Shown here: positions 21,504 through 33,057 of the stretch, in pieces
How the letters are laid out: each line of letters starts with the position of its first letter
Numbering within the stretch: the first letter of the stretch is position 1
DNA from: Charina bottae
Taxonomy: Eukaryota > Chordata > Lepidosauria > Squamata > Charinaidae
Direction of reading: 5' to 3'
DNA length: 64,000 nt
Assembly (NCBI GenBank): GCA_023362775.1
Contig: JALMGJ010000003.1
Location: 183,555,725-183,619,724, forward strand
Program-made: the position numbers and the translations under genes
Notes under the pieces: model-generated
The model's input: only the letters and a program-made list of their open reading frames with translations
Told to the model about the DNA's origin: nothing
The model's database searches: none

Positions 21504-21842
21504 GGGGCGTGGTGGCTCAGCGGTTAAGACTCCAGGCTTGTCGATCGGAAGATCGCAAGTTCGGAGGTTCAAATCCCTAGCCCTGCGTGCAGAGTGAGCT
21601 CCCGCACTCGCCCCAGCTCTTGCCAACCTAGCAATTCGAAAGCATGCAAATGCAAGTAGATTAATAGGTACCACTTCGGTGGGTAGGTAACAGCGTTCTG
21701 CACGCGTCATGCCGGCCACATGACCGTGGAAGCGTCTTCGGAGAACGCTGGCTCTTCGGCTAACAAACGGAGATGAGCACCGGCCCCTAGAGTCGGACAC
21801 GACTGCACAAATGTGCGGGGGGGGGACCTTTACCTTTACCTT
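21504..21842 (+). mobile_element. Sauria SINE, full length
   Basis: The tRNA-like head begins GGGGCGTGGTGGCTCAG (A box) and has GGAGGTTCAAATCC (B box). The body GCAATTCGAAAGCATGCAAA follows, then the Bov-B-like tail AGAGTCGGACACGACT and the terminal CTTTACCTTTACCTT. TTGGGCCCT occurs on both sides (about 21490-21498 and 21841-21849), a probable target duplication. Sauria SINEs are known to be mobilised by Bov-B. Confidence 0.93.
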
Positions 21843-21849
21843 GGGCCCT

Positions 21850-24758
21850 AGAAAGATTAATAGCAATCATCTGTTTTCATTATTGCTATTGGTATTGTTA
21901 TTATACCAAAATAGTCTTTATTGTTTTGGGATTGTTTTAACTGTTGGGTTATGCTCATTGATTTGCTCATCTACACCACACAAAATCAGCCCAATTGGGA
22001 CAAAATACATGTTTGTTTGAGGATAAAAATTATTTTTCAGATCACATTTTTAGCTTTGCATTAGTTTTGTCAGAAAGTTAAGATGACTTTTTCTGGGCTC
22101 TAAAATATGCCTTTATTCCTGAAACATCTGGCCATGTAGGGAATTTTTATTAAATGAGGAGATGATGGCAATATTCCCATGTCATCATTTACTCCATGAA
22201 TTGTCTCTTATTTGTGAAACAAACAACAGGTGCAAGGAGGAGATACTGTAAGTATATATTTAGGCACATGTTCTTGAACAGAAATACTGGTTTAAAAATA
22301 TGTGGAGGAAAAGCTCCCATTTCACAGTTTAGTCAAAAGCAGCTGTGTTTGAACAACTCTGTTGCTCTATCTGCATTTCCCAAGTGCCTCTTCTCAGAAC
22401 TGCAGTGTTGGTGTCTGTATGAATAAATATACAAAGAATTCCGTCTGTAAAAATGTCACTCACCTTATTTCAGCATTCAGATACTTCAGAACGAGAAAGC
22501 AGTGGATATGGCTGCTTTAATGAGATGTATGTGGAAGCTAACCACAGAAAATTGTCGCTCATCCAACCCCATTTTTTCCTTTACAGAGACCCCACACCCA
22601 ATTAAAAAAGAATAGTAATCTAGATTTTTTGCAATGGCAAAAAGCTCAGGGTATTTATCTATTAAAAAAAACCTCTTCATTAATTATGCATCATTTGGTG
22701 CTATCGCTGAAGAAGAAATATAATTTTGTATTAGGATCAGAAATTGCATGTGAGCAGTTGGCATGCTTGTATAAGATTTAGCAAAACCCGAAAGCTTTGG
22801 ATATTTAAACCCAGATGTTCACAGACTAGAGAAAACTGCTCTGCTTCCATTTATATGGCACATTTCTATTTGTGTTCTATTTGTTTTCTTATGCATGTGG
22901 ATTCACCTCTGGGGAGACTTGCTTTCACATAATGGTGCTCAGAATCACAGCCATAGAATTTGAGAAGTTGAGACCATATGTCTCATGGGAGGATGTACCA
23001 ATTGTTTCCTGGAACATGTCTGATTCTTATAGCTTGTGCTAATGTGAGAGCATGGGAAGATGCCATCAGTAGTGCTATTTTAGATTTTAGCTTAGTTATA
23101 TTGATGTTTAAAAGACTAAAAGGCCCAATGAAGATAATATGATAAATTATACTCCCTGTGAATTACAATGTAGTGTTTATTAACACTGTATTTCAAAACA
23201 ACTCATAGACTATGTCTCCAGAAAAGTGATTTTTCGTGAGATTTAAAATATAAACAGAATAATTGCTTCCAAGGCCTTTCCAAAATAAAACCTCTTGCTG
23301 CTACACCAAAATGTCCTGATTCTTAGAACATATCAAATTGTCTAACAGATATGACCAAGTCATATCAAGGCCTTGGGACTGTGAGACTGAAGAAATGTTT
23401 TGCAATTATATTTCATTTAATACAATGGAACTCTTGTTTGTAGAAGTTCGTGGAAAAATGCACCACAATCAATACAATTGTGATCATAAAATAATTTTAA
23501 AAATTTGAATCATTATTGTCTGTTCCTCTTATAATAGAAGCCCACAGCAAGGCATACCTTCACCCTAGCTGCACCAATATTGTTTCTAAAATTGGGCTTG
23601 TTGGCATGGCTTGTGTTTGAAGCAAGTGTAGATATTTGCTTCAAAGGAGAACCTAGCCCTGATTATGGGATTATACTGCTGCATAAAACCTTTATTGCCA
23701 TGGAAAAGGGGACAAAGAGAATAATTTATTTTAATAATGGCTCACTGAATAGTGCTCCTTGGCTTTATCAAGCAATGACCTGTTAGAAAAATTGTCATCC
23801 CACAAAGAGGTCTGAATAGGAGGAAAACACAGCACACAGGGGTGCAAGAGAGAGCTGCATTCATTTGAAAGTAAAGCCAACAGCCTTTTCACCTTTTGTT
23901 TTATGAGGTGTCATCTTTCTTAAAGGTTTCCTTCCCCTGATCCCTGCATGTAAACAGGGTCTATTGGATGATAATTTGTTCTTATGGATCACAGAGTCAT
24001 TCCAAGTGAAAATCTGACCAAATAGGGAATTACACCCTGGAGAAATATTTGTAAGATTCATTACAATTCTCTGTCTAGAATATATAGCTGAGTAAGTTCC
24101 CCTGCTCTTTCTCGCTCTCTCTCTGTTGAAACTGATTCAGTGAATGGGGTCTTTTTGTTTGTTTGCTTTCCCTTGGCCATATTCAGTCAGTAAAATATTG
24201 GGAAATTCAAACCATAAAGTATAAGGCTGATGCTAAGCTTATTGTGTCTAACGGCTGTTTCTGGCCAAAACACAAAAGCCAATAAGATGCAGTAAACATA
24301 ATTCTTATGCTCTGTAAAGCCCGGTTATATCTACAAAAAGCCCGTTCTTAGATTTCTGAGTATGCCAGTGTTACATTTCTGCCAATTTGTTTCTTTTCTT
24401 TTTCTTTTTCTTTAATTGAGCTCTGTGTTCTGTATTGAACTTCTGTTCAATTCTTCCTGTTCCCAGGAAAGCAAAAGCCCAATTTCACTGATACAATGCA
24501 AAATCGCAGTAAGTATGTAATTAGAGTATCACATCGAGCCAAGGACATTAATTTCTTTTTGAAACTTCAAAATCCAGGTAGCTGGCTATTCATAGAATAT
24601 CTCTGCATGTGCACAAGATTGATAATAATAGACAGTTTCCTTTCCTGTTGGCTTTCTTGATGTACCATGCTTCACCTTCCCAAGCTGTCATGATTTCCTT
24701 ATTATTTTCTTTTTTATCATGTCTAATTACAGTTTTGCTTCCCTCAAATGGTTTAAAG
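21850..24758. other. Unassigned stretch
   Basis: About 2.9 kb of AT-rich sequence hold no recognisable transposon, RNA or protein motif. It is one of the longest apparently unique stretches, so unseen non-coding regulatory elements could lie here, but nothing in the bases alone proves it. Confidence 0.45.
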
Positions 24759-24884
24759 TAGTCTTCCCCAACCTGATTCTCTGCAAATATGTTGGGACTA
24801 CAGCTCCAGAATTCCTAGCTGTTGGTCATACCGCCAAGGAAATTATCTGAACACATCTAGCATACACCAGGTTAGAAAAGACTG
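24759..24884. mobile_element. Small hAT-like MITE (126 bp)
   Basis: The left end TAGTCTTCCCCAACCTG and the right end (reverse complement CAGTCTTTTCTAACCTGG) are imperfect inverted repeats. The flanking octamers GTTTAAAG and ATTTAGAT share 5 of 8 bases. The internal CAGCTCCAGAATTCC is shared with the relic near 61990. It is old. Confidence 0.55.
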
Positions 24885-25266
24885 ATTTAGATAGAGGATT
24901 TTTATCATAGAAGTACAGCCACATTATTCTTCACAGCAGCAGCAGAAGTGGCAGCAACACAAGGCAGTGACTTTTGAGGAGGATTTGAGCTTACTGCTGA
25001 AGTTCTGAGAGGATTGATGCATATATGTGTGAGAGTTCAAATGACTTCTATTACTCTGCTTTACAGGTAGGTACATACTTGACGTAAGAAAATAAATACA
25101 GTTTTGTGTAATTACTATGCTACTTGGCATTGGGGATAAAATTAGTTGACTGTGACTCAGTGCTACATTGCTTACACTTTAGCTGTCAATAAACCCTAGC
25201 TTAGTGTCTTTATGAAATAGCTAATGACAATTAAAATGAAGGACAGTAAATCATACAATTTTGATT

Positions 25267-25324
25267 TTTTTTTTCTCTTGAGACTTTTGAGCAGTGGTGC
25301 TCAAAAGTCTCAAGAGAAAAAAAA
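25267..25324. repeat. Perfect hairpin, 27-bp arms, 4-nt loop
   Basis: The left arm (25267-25293) is eight T followed by CTCTTGAGACTTTTGAGCA. The right arm (25298-25324) is its exact reverse complement, and the loop is GTGG. All 27 pairs match. No transposon ends are recognised around it. Confidence 0.97.
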
Positions 25325-25468
25325 TGGATTTACTAACCTTACAGAGCCCTCTAAAAGCAATTTTGTACATAACTTTATACATAAGACAAGACTTGAATTT
25401 ATTTACTGAATCAGCATTCTATTTCTGAAAGGACTTTACCTTTAGCACACTCTTCCTTCATAGGTACA

Positions 25469-25786
25469 GGTAAAGGTTTTCCCCTGCACAGTCGTGTCTG
25501 ACTCTAGAGGGCAGTGCTCATCTCCGTTTCTTAGCCGAAGAGCCAGTGCTGTCCAAAGACGCTTCCGCAGTCATGTGGCCAGCATGACGTGCGCGGAACG
25601 CTGTTACCATCCTACCGAAGTGGTACCTATTCATCTACTTGCATCTGCATGCTTTCAAATTGCTAGGTTGGCAAGAGCTGGGGCGAGTGCGGGAGCTCAC
25701 TCTGTCATGCGGCGCTCGGGTATCGGACCTCCAACCTTCCGATCGACAAGCCTGGCATCTTAACCACTGAGCCATTGCGCCCCTTT
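25469..25786 (-). mobile_element. Sauria SINE, full length
   Basis: The copy is on the minus strand, so the terminal (AAGGTAAAG-type) tail is at the left and the tRNA-like head (GAGCCATTGCGCCCC on plus) at the right. It is more diverged than the other copies. CATAGGTACA (25459-25468) and CATAGGCTACA (25790-25800) are a probable diverged target duplication. Confidence 0.9.
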
Positions 25787-25811
25787 ATACATAGGCTACA
25801 TAGCTTCCTAC

Positions 25812-25914
25812 ATTCCTTCCTTCCTTCCTTCCTTCCTTCCTTCCTTCCTTCCTTCCTTCCTTCCTTCCTTCCTTCCTTCCTTCCTTCCTTCCTTCCTTCC
25901 TTCCTTCCTTCCTT
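25812..25914. repeat. (TTCC)n microsatellite
   Basis: About 103 bp of uninterrupted TTCC units lie 25 bp from the head end of a Sauria SINE. Confidence 0.95.
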
Positions 25915-26559
25915 GCTAACCTAAGAAAAAGCAGAAGATATTTTGTCATATTTCTAATCACAAGAAAACAGTGCAGATAGGATTGGTGGTACAGTAACAA
26001 ATAAACTCTCCCCAGGAATGTGGGAGAGCAGAAAGAACCTTTGGGGACTCTTGCTGGAGAGAGCCAGAGGAGACAACCCACCACTTGGTGGACCACTTTC
26101 TGTTGCATCAAGGTTTCTTTTATTTCAGATTTTTAAAAGTGAAACATGAATTTAAAAATTAGGGTAGCCTGGAAAATCTGCAAGTGCAGTGGGGCCTTGC
26201 ATTAATTTATCTTGTTCAAATTATGAATGACCAAGATGTGGCCATAGCAAAATTACTTTACATGTCTCTTAGAAGATAATGAATATTACTTTAGATATTT
26301 CAAAATGTAGCAAACCTGCCAGTATAGTCCTTCTTGGTCCTTCTGTTGAATGGGGCTCTCCTGCCCTAAGCTGTGTATATAAAAAGTAGAATAGATTTCA
26401 TGAAAATGTTATTTATTTATTTATTTCAAATGTTATTATTATGAACTATTATTTCTTCAACAAATAGCAATGTACAAACAGAGAATAGTTCATTTATACA
26501 TATGTTCTGGACAGCCTTCTTCTGATTTCAACATACTATCTTCATTTTCTATTTTTATT
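25915..26559. other. Unassigned stretch
   Basis: AT-rich sequence in which I see no gene, RNA or transposon motif. Confidence 0.5.
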
Positions 26560-26715
26560 GTTTGTAGTTTTCTGTTTAGGTGATGTTGTTTCACTGTTTT
26601 TTACAGTTGCTATACTATGGATGTTTAATTTTGTTTTTATACTTTAAGCTGCCAAGAGTATCTGGATTGTGGCAGGGGAGAAATGTGGAAAATATATTCA
26701 TAAATACATATACCA
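26560..26715 (+). mobile_element. L2-type 3' UTR relic
   Basis: TTTATACTTTAAGCTGCC, then GGCAGGGGAGAAATGTGGAAAAT and ATAAATACATA follow the pattern of an L2-type 3' end (TAAGCCGCC, GGGTGGGATATAAATAAATA) with many changes. A tRNA-headed SINE starts about 30 bp downstream. Confidence 0.4.
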
Positions 26716-26746
26716 AGAGTAGAATAGCAAAAGCTAACCTTGAAGG

Positions 26747-26889
26747 CCAGTTTGGTCTAGTGGTTAAGGCACCAGGCTAGAATCCAGGAGACTGTGAGTT
26801 CTAGTCCCACCTTAGACACAAAGCCAGCTGGGTGACTTTGGGCCAGTCACTCTCTCTCAGCCCAAAAATAATAAAGGCGGGATAAAAAA
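26747..26889 (+). mobile_element. tRNA-headed SINE with MIR-like body, internally deleted
   Basis: The head AGTTTGGTCTAGTGGTTAAG, the B box GAGTTCTAGTCCC, the core GCTGGGTGACTTTGGGCCAG and TCTCTCAGCCC are present. Sequence then jumps to AATAAAGGCGGGATAAAAA, skipping about 80 bp that exist in the copy at 14045-14275. CCTTGAAG upstream and CCTTCAAG downstream may be a degraded target duplication. Confidence 0.8.
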
Positions 26890-27650
26890 ATCTTTAAAAA
26901 ACTGCCTTCAAGACTAGGGCTATTATATTTGCGCTACAAACATTCAAATGAGCACTAGGTGGCAGGAGAGTGATGCAGAAAACTCAAACTCTTTGCTGCT
27001 ATTTAATGGTTGTCAGGATGTTTGCAGCTCTATTAAATCTAGAGGGAAACATTGTTATATTACATGCTGCTAAATTGTTCAACTCGCACAGTAGAGTAGT
27101 TCAACAGGACAGGAAACACTTAGGGAAGTAGTATGAGATATTCTGAGTTCCTATGAACAAGCGACTGGATCCGATGCTTGCAGTTCTGGAAAAAAAGCTA
27201 CAGTGAAATATGGAGAGATATGATAGATCTGGAATGTAACCATCCTGTCATCTTAACGAGAAAATCTTATTGAAATTATTGCTCTGGTTAACCCTACACT
27301 GGTCACTACACAGACCAAGTGAGTCTATTTATTTATGATGCATCATAAGTCACATATTTTATGGCAACAAGAGAAAGCTGGAGGAGTTATGATGAAGTGA
27401 CATGAGATTTATACTGTGATAGGAGAAGAACCTATTCGCATTACAATGTCAACAGAAGTTGCAGTGTCTATATACTCTAAATGCTAAAGATCCTGTGTAC
27501 ATTTAGATTCTGGTAAACTTCAGCAAGATTAACTGTATGCTCTATTACAAACAAGTGTTTTTATTAGAGCCAGTCGTGTAAAAACACATCTACTGTGGGT
27601 CCTATAGTATAAACATCTGGAAATTCAGTTTTTAAACTATTATTAATTGG
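26890..27650. other. Unassigned stretch
   Basis: I see no gene, RNA or transposon motif between the tRNA-headed SINE and the Sauria SINE. Confidence 0.5.
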
Positions 27651-27659
27651 TATGACCAG

Positions 27660-27994
27660 ACGGGGGCATGGTGGCTCAGTGGGTAAGACGCCAGGCTTGT
27701 CAATCGGAAGATCGCAAGTTCGGAGGTTCGAATCCCTAGACCCGTGTGACGGAGTGAGCTCCTGCACTAGCTCCAGCTCTTGCCCACCTAGCAATTCGAA
27801 AGCATGCAAATGCAAGTAGATAAATAGGGACCACTTCGGTGGGAAGGTAACAGCGTTCCGCGTGCGTCATGCGTCCACATGACCGTGGAAGCGTCTTCGG
27901 ACAACGCTGGCTCTTCGGCTAACAAACGGAGATGAGCATCGGCCCCTAGAGTCGGACACGACTGCACAAATGTGCGGGGGGAACCTTTACCTTT
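27660..27994 (+). mobile_element. Sauria SINE, full length, with 9-bp target duplication
   Basis: The tRNA-like head (GGGGGCATGGTGGCTCAG), the B box GGTTCGAATCC, the Bov-B-like tail AGAGTCGGACACGACT and a short CTTTACCTTT end are present. TATGACCAG flanks it exactly at 27651-27659 and 27995-28003, which defines both element ends and shows target-primed insertion. Confidence 0.96.
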
Positions 27995-28003
27995 TATGAC
28001 CAG

Positions 28004-28647
28004 TAGACAATACAGTATTAACAGTCTCCTTGTTGTTGCTATTACTCCTTTTTTCTTTACTTCCTAGTTCTATTGCTAATATTCCTTCTTCCTCCAACTA
28101 TATATTCAAGGTTATGTAATTTTAATATACATTAATCTGTAAATGTATATTTAATTTCCATACCTGATATAAACATTCTAAAGTATTTTGACATGTCCTT
28201 TGTACAAAGAATTCTGTCAGATCTGGATCCAGTCTCTCTTAAAGATTTGCGTATTTAAGATTAATTTATCACATCTGTGTAATTTACCTCTGATTTACAA
28301 AAGAATGTTTTTGCCATGAAGTAGATTCTGACTCAAAATTAAAATGCTTTCCTGGTTAATACTCTGGAACTGTGTAAAGTAGTTAGCAATGTGTAGTAGA
28401 GGTTTTCTGTTACAGAGTCTACATCTGAACTTTGCCCAATAAATGTTTTCAGTAAATACATGCAGCAACTTATGAGCAAATACATAAGGTGTATAAAATG
28501 CAAATAACAGTCAGGTGTAGCAATCATTTAAAATGCAGATATTGAGTTGAAACCTATTTACACCTTAATATATGAAAAATATATTAATATTATTTATTAA
28601 CAATAAAAAATATTAATATATGAAAAATATATTGTATTGTATTGCTG
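28004..28647. other. Unassigned stretch
   Basis: AT-rich, with an AATAT-rich run near 28570-28640 at the junction with the Bov-B copy. No gene is seen. Confidence 0.5.
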
Positions 28648-29551
28648 TATATTATCACCCTGCTTATTTAACTTATATGCAGAGTACGTCATGAGAAATG
28701 CTGGGCTGGATGAATCACAAGCTGGAGTTAAGATTGCCGGGAGAAATATCAACAACCTCAGATATGCAGACGATACCACCCTAATGGCAGAAAGTGAAGA
28801 GGAACTAAAGAGCCTCTTGATGAGGGTGAAAGAGGAGAGTGCAAAAGCTGGCTTGAAACTCAACATTAAAAAAACTCAGATCATGGCATCTGGTCCCATC
28901 ACTTCCTGATGAATAGAAGGGGAAGAAATGGAAGCAGTGACAGATTTTATTTTCTTGGGCTCCAAGATCACTGCAGATGGTGACTGCAGCCATGAAATTA
29001 AAAGACGCTTGCTCCTTGGGAGGAAAGCTATGGCAAACCTAGACAGCATATTAAAAAGCAGAGACATCACCTTGCCGACAAAGGTCCGTATAGTTAAAGC
29101 TGTGGTTTTTCCAGTAGTAATGTATGACTGTGAGAGTTGGACCATAAGGAAGGCTGAGTGCCAAAGAATTGATGCTTTCGAACTGTGGTGCTGGAGAAGA
29201 CTCTTAAGAGTCCCTTGGGCTGCAAGGAGGTCAAATCAGTCAATCCTAAAGGAAATCAACCCTGACTGCTCATTGGAAGGACAGATGCTGAAGCTGAAGC
29301 TCAAATACTTTGGCCACCTAATGCGAAGAGAGGACTCACTGGAAAAGACCCTGATGCTGGGAAAGACTGAAGGCAAAAGGAGAAGGGGACAGCAGAGGAT
29401 GAGATGGTTAGATAGCATCACCAATGTAATGAACATGAATTTGAGTAAACTCCGGGTGACAGTGGAGGACAGGAAGGCCTGGCATGCTATGGTCCATGAG
29501 GTCACGAAGAGTCGGACACGACTAAACGACTGAACAACAACAACAACAACA
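28648..29551 (+). mobile_element. Bov-B (RTE) LINE, 5'-truncated
   Basis: The element starts inside the reverse transcriptase (reading CILSPCLFNLYAEY) and runs to the true 3' end. The sequence AGAGTCGGACACGACT is followed by AAACGACTGAACAAC and (CAA)n at about 29529-29551. The tail motif is identical to that in the Sauria SINEs at 21504-21842 and 27660-27994. Confidence 0.93.
28655..29533 (+). pseudogene. Bov-B reverse transcriptase C-terminal region
   Basis: Reading begins at CILSPCLFNLYAEYVMR, covers the catalytic YADD (RYADDTTLMAESEEEL), stops once at a TGA (28907-28909) and resumes in the same frame at GEEMEAVTDFIFLGSKITAD. It continues through ESWTIRKAE, FELWCWRRLLRVPWAARRSN, KYFGHLMRREDSLEKTLML and VHEVTKSRTRLND to the stop at 29533. 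It is collinear with 5949-6719 on the other strand and has only one nonsense codon in about 290 codons. It lacks the endonuclease and could not move by itself. Confidence 0.92.
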
Positions 29552-30249
29552 GCAGAATTTATTTAGCATGGAACGTTATGTGAAAAACTGACATACTGTA
29601 TAAGGGCTGCCTTCTGCATTTACTTCATTTACTGTAGTTACACCGATCCATGTCTGCTATGAATCTCACCTACTGTGAGGAAGTCTGAATAGAGTTGTTT
29701 ATCAGCTAATAAGAGGGCATTATTTCTGTTCTCTTCCATGAGTTATTATGGCTCAAACTATTACTTTCTATTAACATAATAACTTTGAGCTATAGATAAA
29801 AACTTGTACCAGGGCATCATTAACTCATTTCTCTTTTGCATTTAAATAGTGAAGGATCATAAATAATGAAGCTAATTGCACAGCTTGTTTTTGACCTCTT
29901 TTGAGAAGGTAGGAGTACTGTTGCAAATGGGAAGTAAGCAATCAATAGAAATTATATATTAGATTAGTTCATGTGTGACATATGTTAATTTGCTAAATTT
30001 GCATATCCCACGAGTCTCATGCATGGATGTAAGGCTGGGTATTTTGTTTTTCCATGCTATCATTCCCTGAACACTTTTTTTGCATATAGAAAAGAATACA
30101 CTGAAGTTAATTAATTCCCCATAACGCCTTTTTCCATCCAAATTGGCAACTCTGCTTATGAAGATCAGAATAAACCAAGATTTGAAACCAGTTTGGACAA
30201 AACTTGAAACAGTGCTAAGTTAAGGCAGTAAATCTTCACTTTTGACATG
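29552..30249. other. Unassigned stretch
   Basis: AT-rich sequence in which I see no gene, RNA or transposon motif. Confidence 0.5.
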
Positions 30250-31038
30250 CTACGTAAAGAGAAGGGAAGAGTCAATTTGGGAATAGATTGTGCAGACAAA
30301 CCTATTTATGTATACAAACCTCCTACCAAACCTTACAAATAAAGATTGCACAATTTCAAAGAAAACTATCTGTCTGTAGAAGCAGCTTTTTTTATTAGAG
30401 GTTAAGAAATGCATCTGGGGACATTCGGTGGACCATAGGTGACATAACACATCTTTCAGCTCGTTAATCCAAGATATATTATGTCCATATTGGGCACTGA
30501 TTTTTTCAAGTGCATTTAATAATATCCAGTGAGAAAGATAGTTGTACGGGCAAATAGTTTTGGCAACTGTAATATTTACTGTCAAGAGGTTTTGGTTTAA
30601 AGGAGACCTCTATGCTCCATTTGCTTCCATATTGCTTTTCCTATCTTGCTAATCAAACTTCTCTCCTCAGAGGTTTTACAATTCATATATGGTGCAATGT
30701 TATCTGTGAAATCTGCACACATATTTCTCATTACTAATGCAACCAAATCATTCTCTATAGTACTTACAGTATAGAATTTAGCACCATAAGAATAGCACCT
30801 GAAGCCATAGGGGCATGCAGCTCTACTGCTGTAGGGTGTAATATATTTCCTTGTGCAGAAAAATAAAATTCCCCATCTTAGGCATACACCTATTTCTATG
30901 CTAGGGATTTGTGTAGTTAAAGTCCCAGTCAGTATCTTGAGGGGAAAAGACATTCCACTGGGGACACTGACACTAGAGACACACGTAAGTTCTAGGAAAC
31001 TTTGGGAGACGAGTAAAGGAAGGCAGTCATGTGACTTT
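30250..31038 (-). pseudogene. Unidentified two-frame reading region, about 260 codons
   Basis: I do not recognise this. Two minus-strand frames abut. The first is open from a TGA near 31040 to a TAA at 30597 (about 147 codons; first ATG at 30953). The second is open through that stop region to 30250, so a single frameshift near 30600 would join them. The first is Cys-rich (CLRWGILFFC, CPYGFRCYSYG, MRNMCADF, YMNCKTSEERS) and the second has CPYNYLSHW, LKDVLCHLW, STECPQ and NKKSCFY. Asn-glycosylation sequons NIT and NIS occur in the second. Hydrophobic residues precede the first ATG (CLPLLVSQSFLEL). It is not like the transposon proteins nearby. It may be a decayed secreted or membrane protein gene, a retrocopy, or an old viral-derived sequence; chance cannot be excluded in this AT-rich setting. 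Confidence 0.4.
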
Positions 31039-32394
31039 CAGGATTATAGTGAGCATACAGGCTGTAGGACATCTGACATACTGTCTTCTGCATACATTTC
31101 TGAACACATACTCACTGACTTAGCCATATTTAGCAACCAGAATGTAGGTTGTCCACAATGACTAGGAATTCTTGGAGTTCAACTGTAGTGGGCTGTGAGA
31201 ATGACTTTGGGAGACAGGAGGAAGAGCCGCAGCCTAGACAATGGTCTGATAAATGAAATCTGAGTCCAAAGGAGGGACAGGGCTGGAGAAAGCATCTCAG
31301 AAGGGACCCTGCCTAGATTTGGGGAGAGTAAAATTAAGGGAGGGGAGAGGCGCTTTCAGACTTGCAAGATTCTGGTACTGTAACTTTCCAATAAGTGGTT
31401 ACCCTGTTGGAGAAACTGAAACAAAAAATGAATTTGTGGATTGCAAATAGTAGATACTTTTAAATCTCATGTTCATGTTGCAACATTTCTACATCGGGGC
31501 CAAGGAAGGAAAGCAGATTTGAAGCAACACATCCCTGTATTTTCATTAATACTTATAAAGTAATTGTCAACTCATTGATTTTTTTATTGGAAAGATTTGC
31601 CATTGTGAGCATGCCCGTAATTTGTTGTTTTATTATATCAATTTGATAAACAGAGTATCTCTATTGAAAGAAGATCCTTCATTATCTCTGCTGGAATACA
31701 CTGTTGGATTAATTTCATTTTTAGAAAGAATTCTTATGCTTCAGTATTAAAACAACTGTTTTCTTAATAGCTATGCAGTAAAAAAGATATATTAGAGAAA
31801 TAAATATCCTAGAACACAAGTGACAAATCTTTTAAAAATCTTTGTTCTGTTCAGCATATTTCTAAATTTTATTTTTAGAATTCAATGACAAAAACATATT
31901 TGTGGTGAAGTTCAAACATTAATTAGAATTTTATTAATGGTAGTTTTCTGTGCAGTTATAAGTTCTCTACATTAATAATCACAGTATGTATAATTATAGT
32001 TGTTTATTAGGTAGGTATTTTAATATGCTAGAAACTAAATTATAATGTTTATAGAAATATAGAATAATTAGAAGAAGATGTAACACATACACACAGCTTT
32101 CCCTCTAGATTATAATTGCCTAGTTACAATAATACTGAAGCCAGATCAAAGGCAGAAGCTGTGCATATTCTCAACATCTCCAAATTTTGCTAAGATTATT
32201 TCTCAATAGTGAAGGCTCACTCTGTTTGGCTCTGACATACTGAGACTAGAATAGATTGTGTCTTTCAAATAGTAGCCAATACCTTCCTTCTCATGAGCAA
32301 ATTTCAGTTGGTATTTTAACTAGGGTGCATCAAATTGTATCCCTCAAGTTTCACATCCCAACGTGACATGCACTTTTGTTACATCTACCGTATA
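31039..32394. other. Unassigned stretch
   Basis: I see no gene, RNA or transposon motif in this AT-rich sequence. Confidence 0.5.
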
Positions 32395-32693
32395 CTAGCT
32401 TCTTATAAGCTGCTCTACTTGAGACTACTTTTGAAGAATCTTCAGAAAATGCAAGTGGTTCAGAATTTTGCAGCATAAAAGCTGGAGGTGCACATTACAT
32501 CTCTCCTGCAAGGATTGCACTGTTTCTAAGCACATATTTGCTCTGACTGCATTCTAAAGTCTGATGAAGTGACCCCATTCCATGTCTTAACTCTGACTCA
32601 AACTTTGTTAATGGATACAAGAGAAAGGACTTGTCCCTAACTTGTGGAATGCTCTGCCCAAGAAGGCTAGCTTGATGCTATCTTTACTAGTCC
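32395..32693 (+). pseudogene. L2 LINE ORF2 C-terminal relic
   Basis: Reading LQKMQVVQNFAA, then TSLLQGLHC and a later LVECSA block follows the L2 order RKLQLVQNAAA, TPLLRELHWLP, ALWN seen at 6930-8606. Stops and frameshifts are present. A Sauria SINE has inserted at its downstream end. Confidence 0.6.
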
Positions 32694-32704
32694 TTGGTCA
32701 TCTG

Positions 32705-33046
32705 TTAAGGTAAAGGTAAAGATTCCCCCCGCACATTTGTGCAGTCATGTCCGACTCTAGGGGCTGGTGCTCATCTCCGTTTGTTAGCCGAAGAGCCAGT
32801 GTTGTCCGAAGATGCTTCCATGGTCATGTGGCCAGCATGACGCATGCAGAATGCTGTTACCTTCCCACCAAAGTGGTACCTATTTATCTACTTGCATTTG
32901 CATGCTTTTGAATTGCTAGGTTGGCAAGAGCTGGGGCTAGTGCGGGAGCTCACTCCATCACACGGGACTAGGGATTCGAACCTCCGAACTTGCGATCTTC
33001 CGATTGACAAGCCTGGCGTCTTACCCGCTGAGCCACCACGCCCCCA
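32705..33046 (-). mobile_element. Sauria SINE, full length
   Basis: On the plus strand the copy runs from GGTAAAGGTAAAGATTCCCCC through CCGACTCTAGGGGC (tail) and TTCGAACCTCCGAACTTGCG (B-box region) to GAGCCACCACGCCCCC (head). TTGGTCATCTG (32694-32704) and TTGGTCATTTG (33047-33057) are an 11-bp target duplication with one mismatch. Confidence 0.95.
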
Positions 33047-33057
33047 TTGGTCATTTG

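Noticed and set aside
22440..24600. Possible conserved non-coding regulatory DNA
   Set aside because: It lacks obvious transposons, but sequence alone gives no evidence of constraint; multi-species alignment would be needed.
25812..25914. Possible CRISPR-like array
   Set aside because: The units are 4 bp with no spacers; it is a plain microsatellite. No array with repeats and unique spacers exists in the window.
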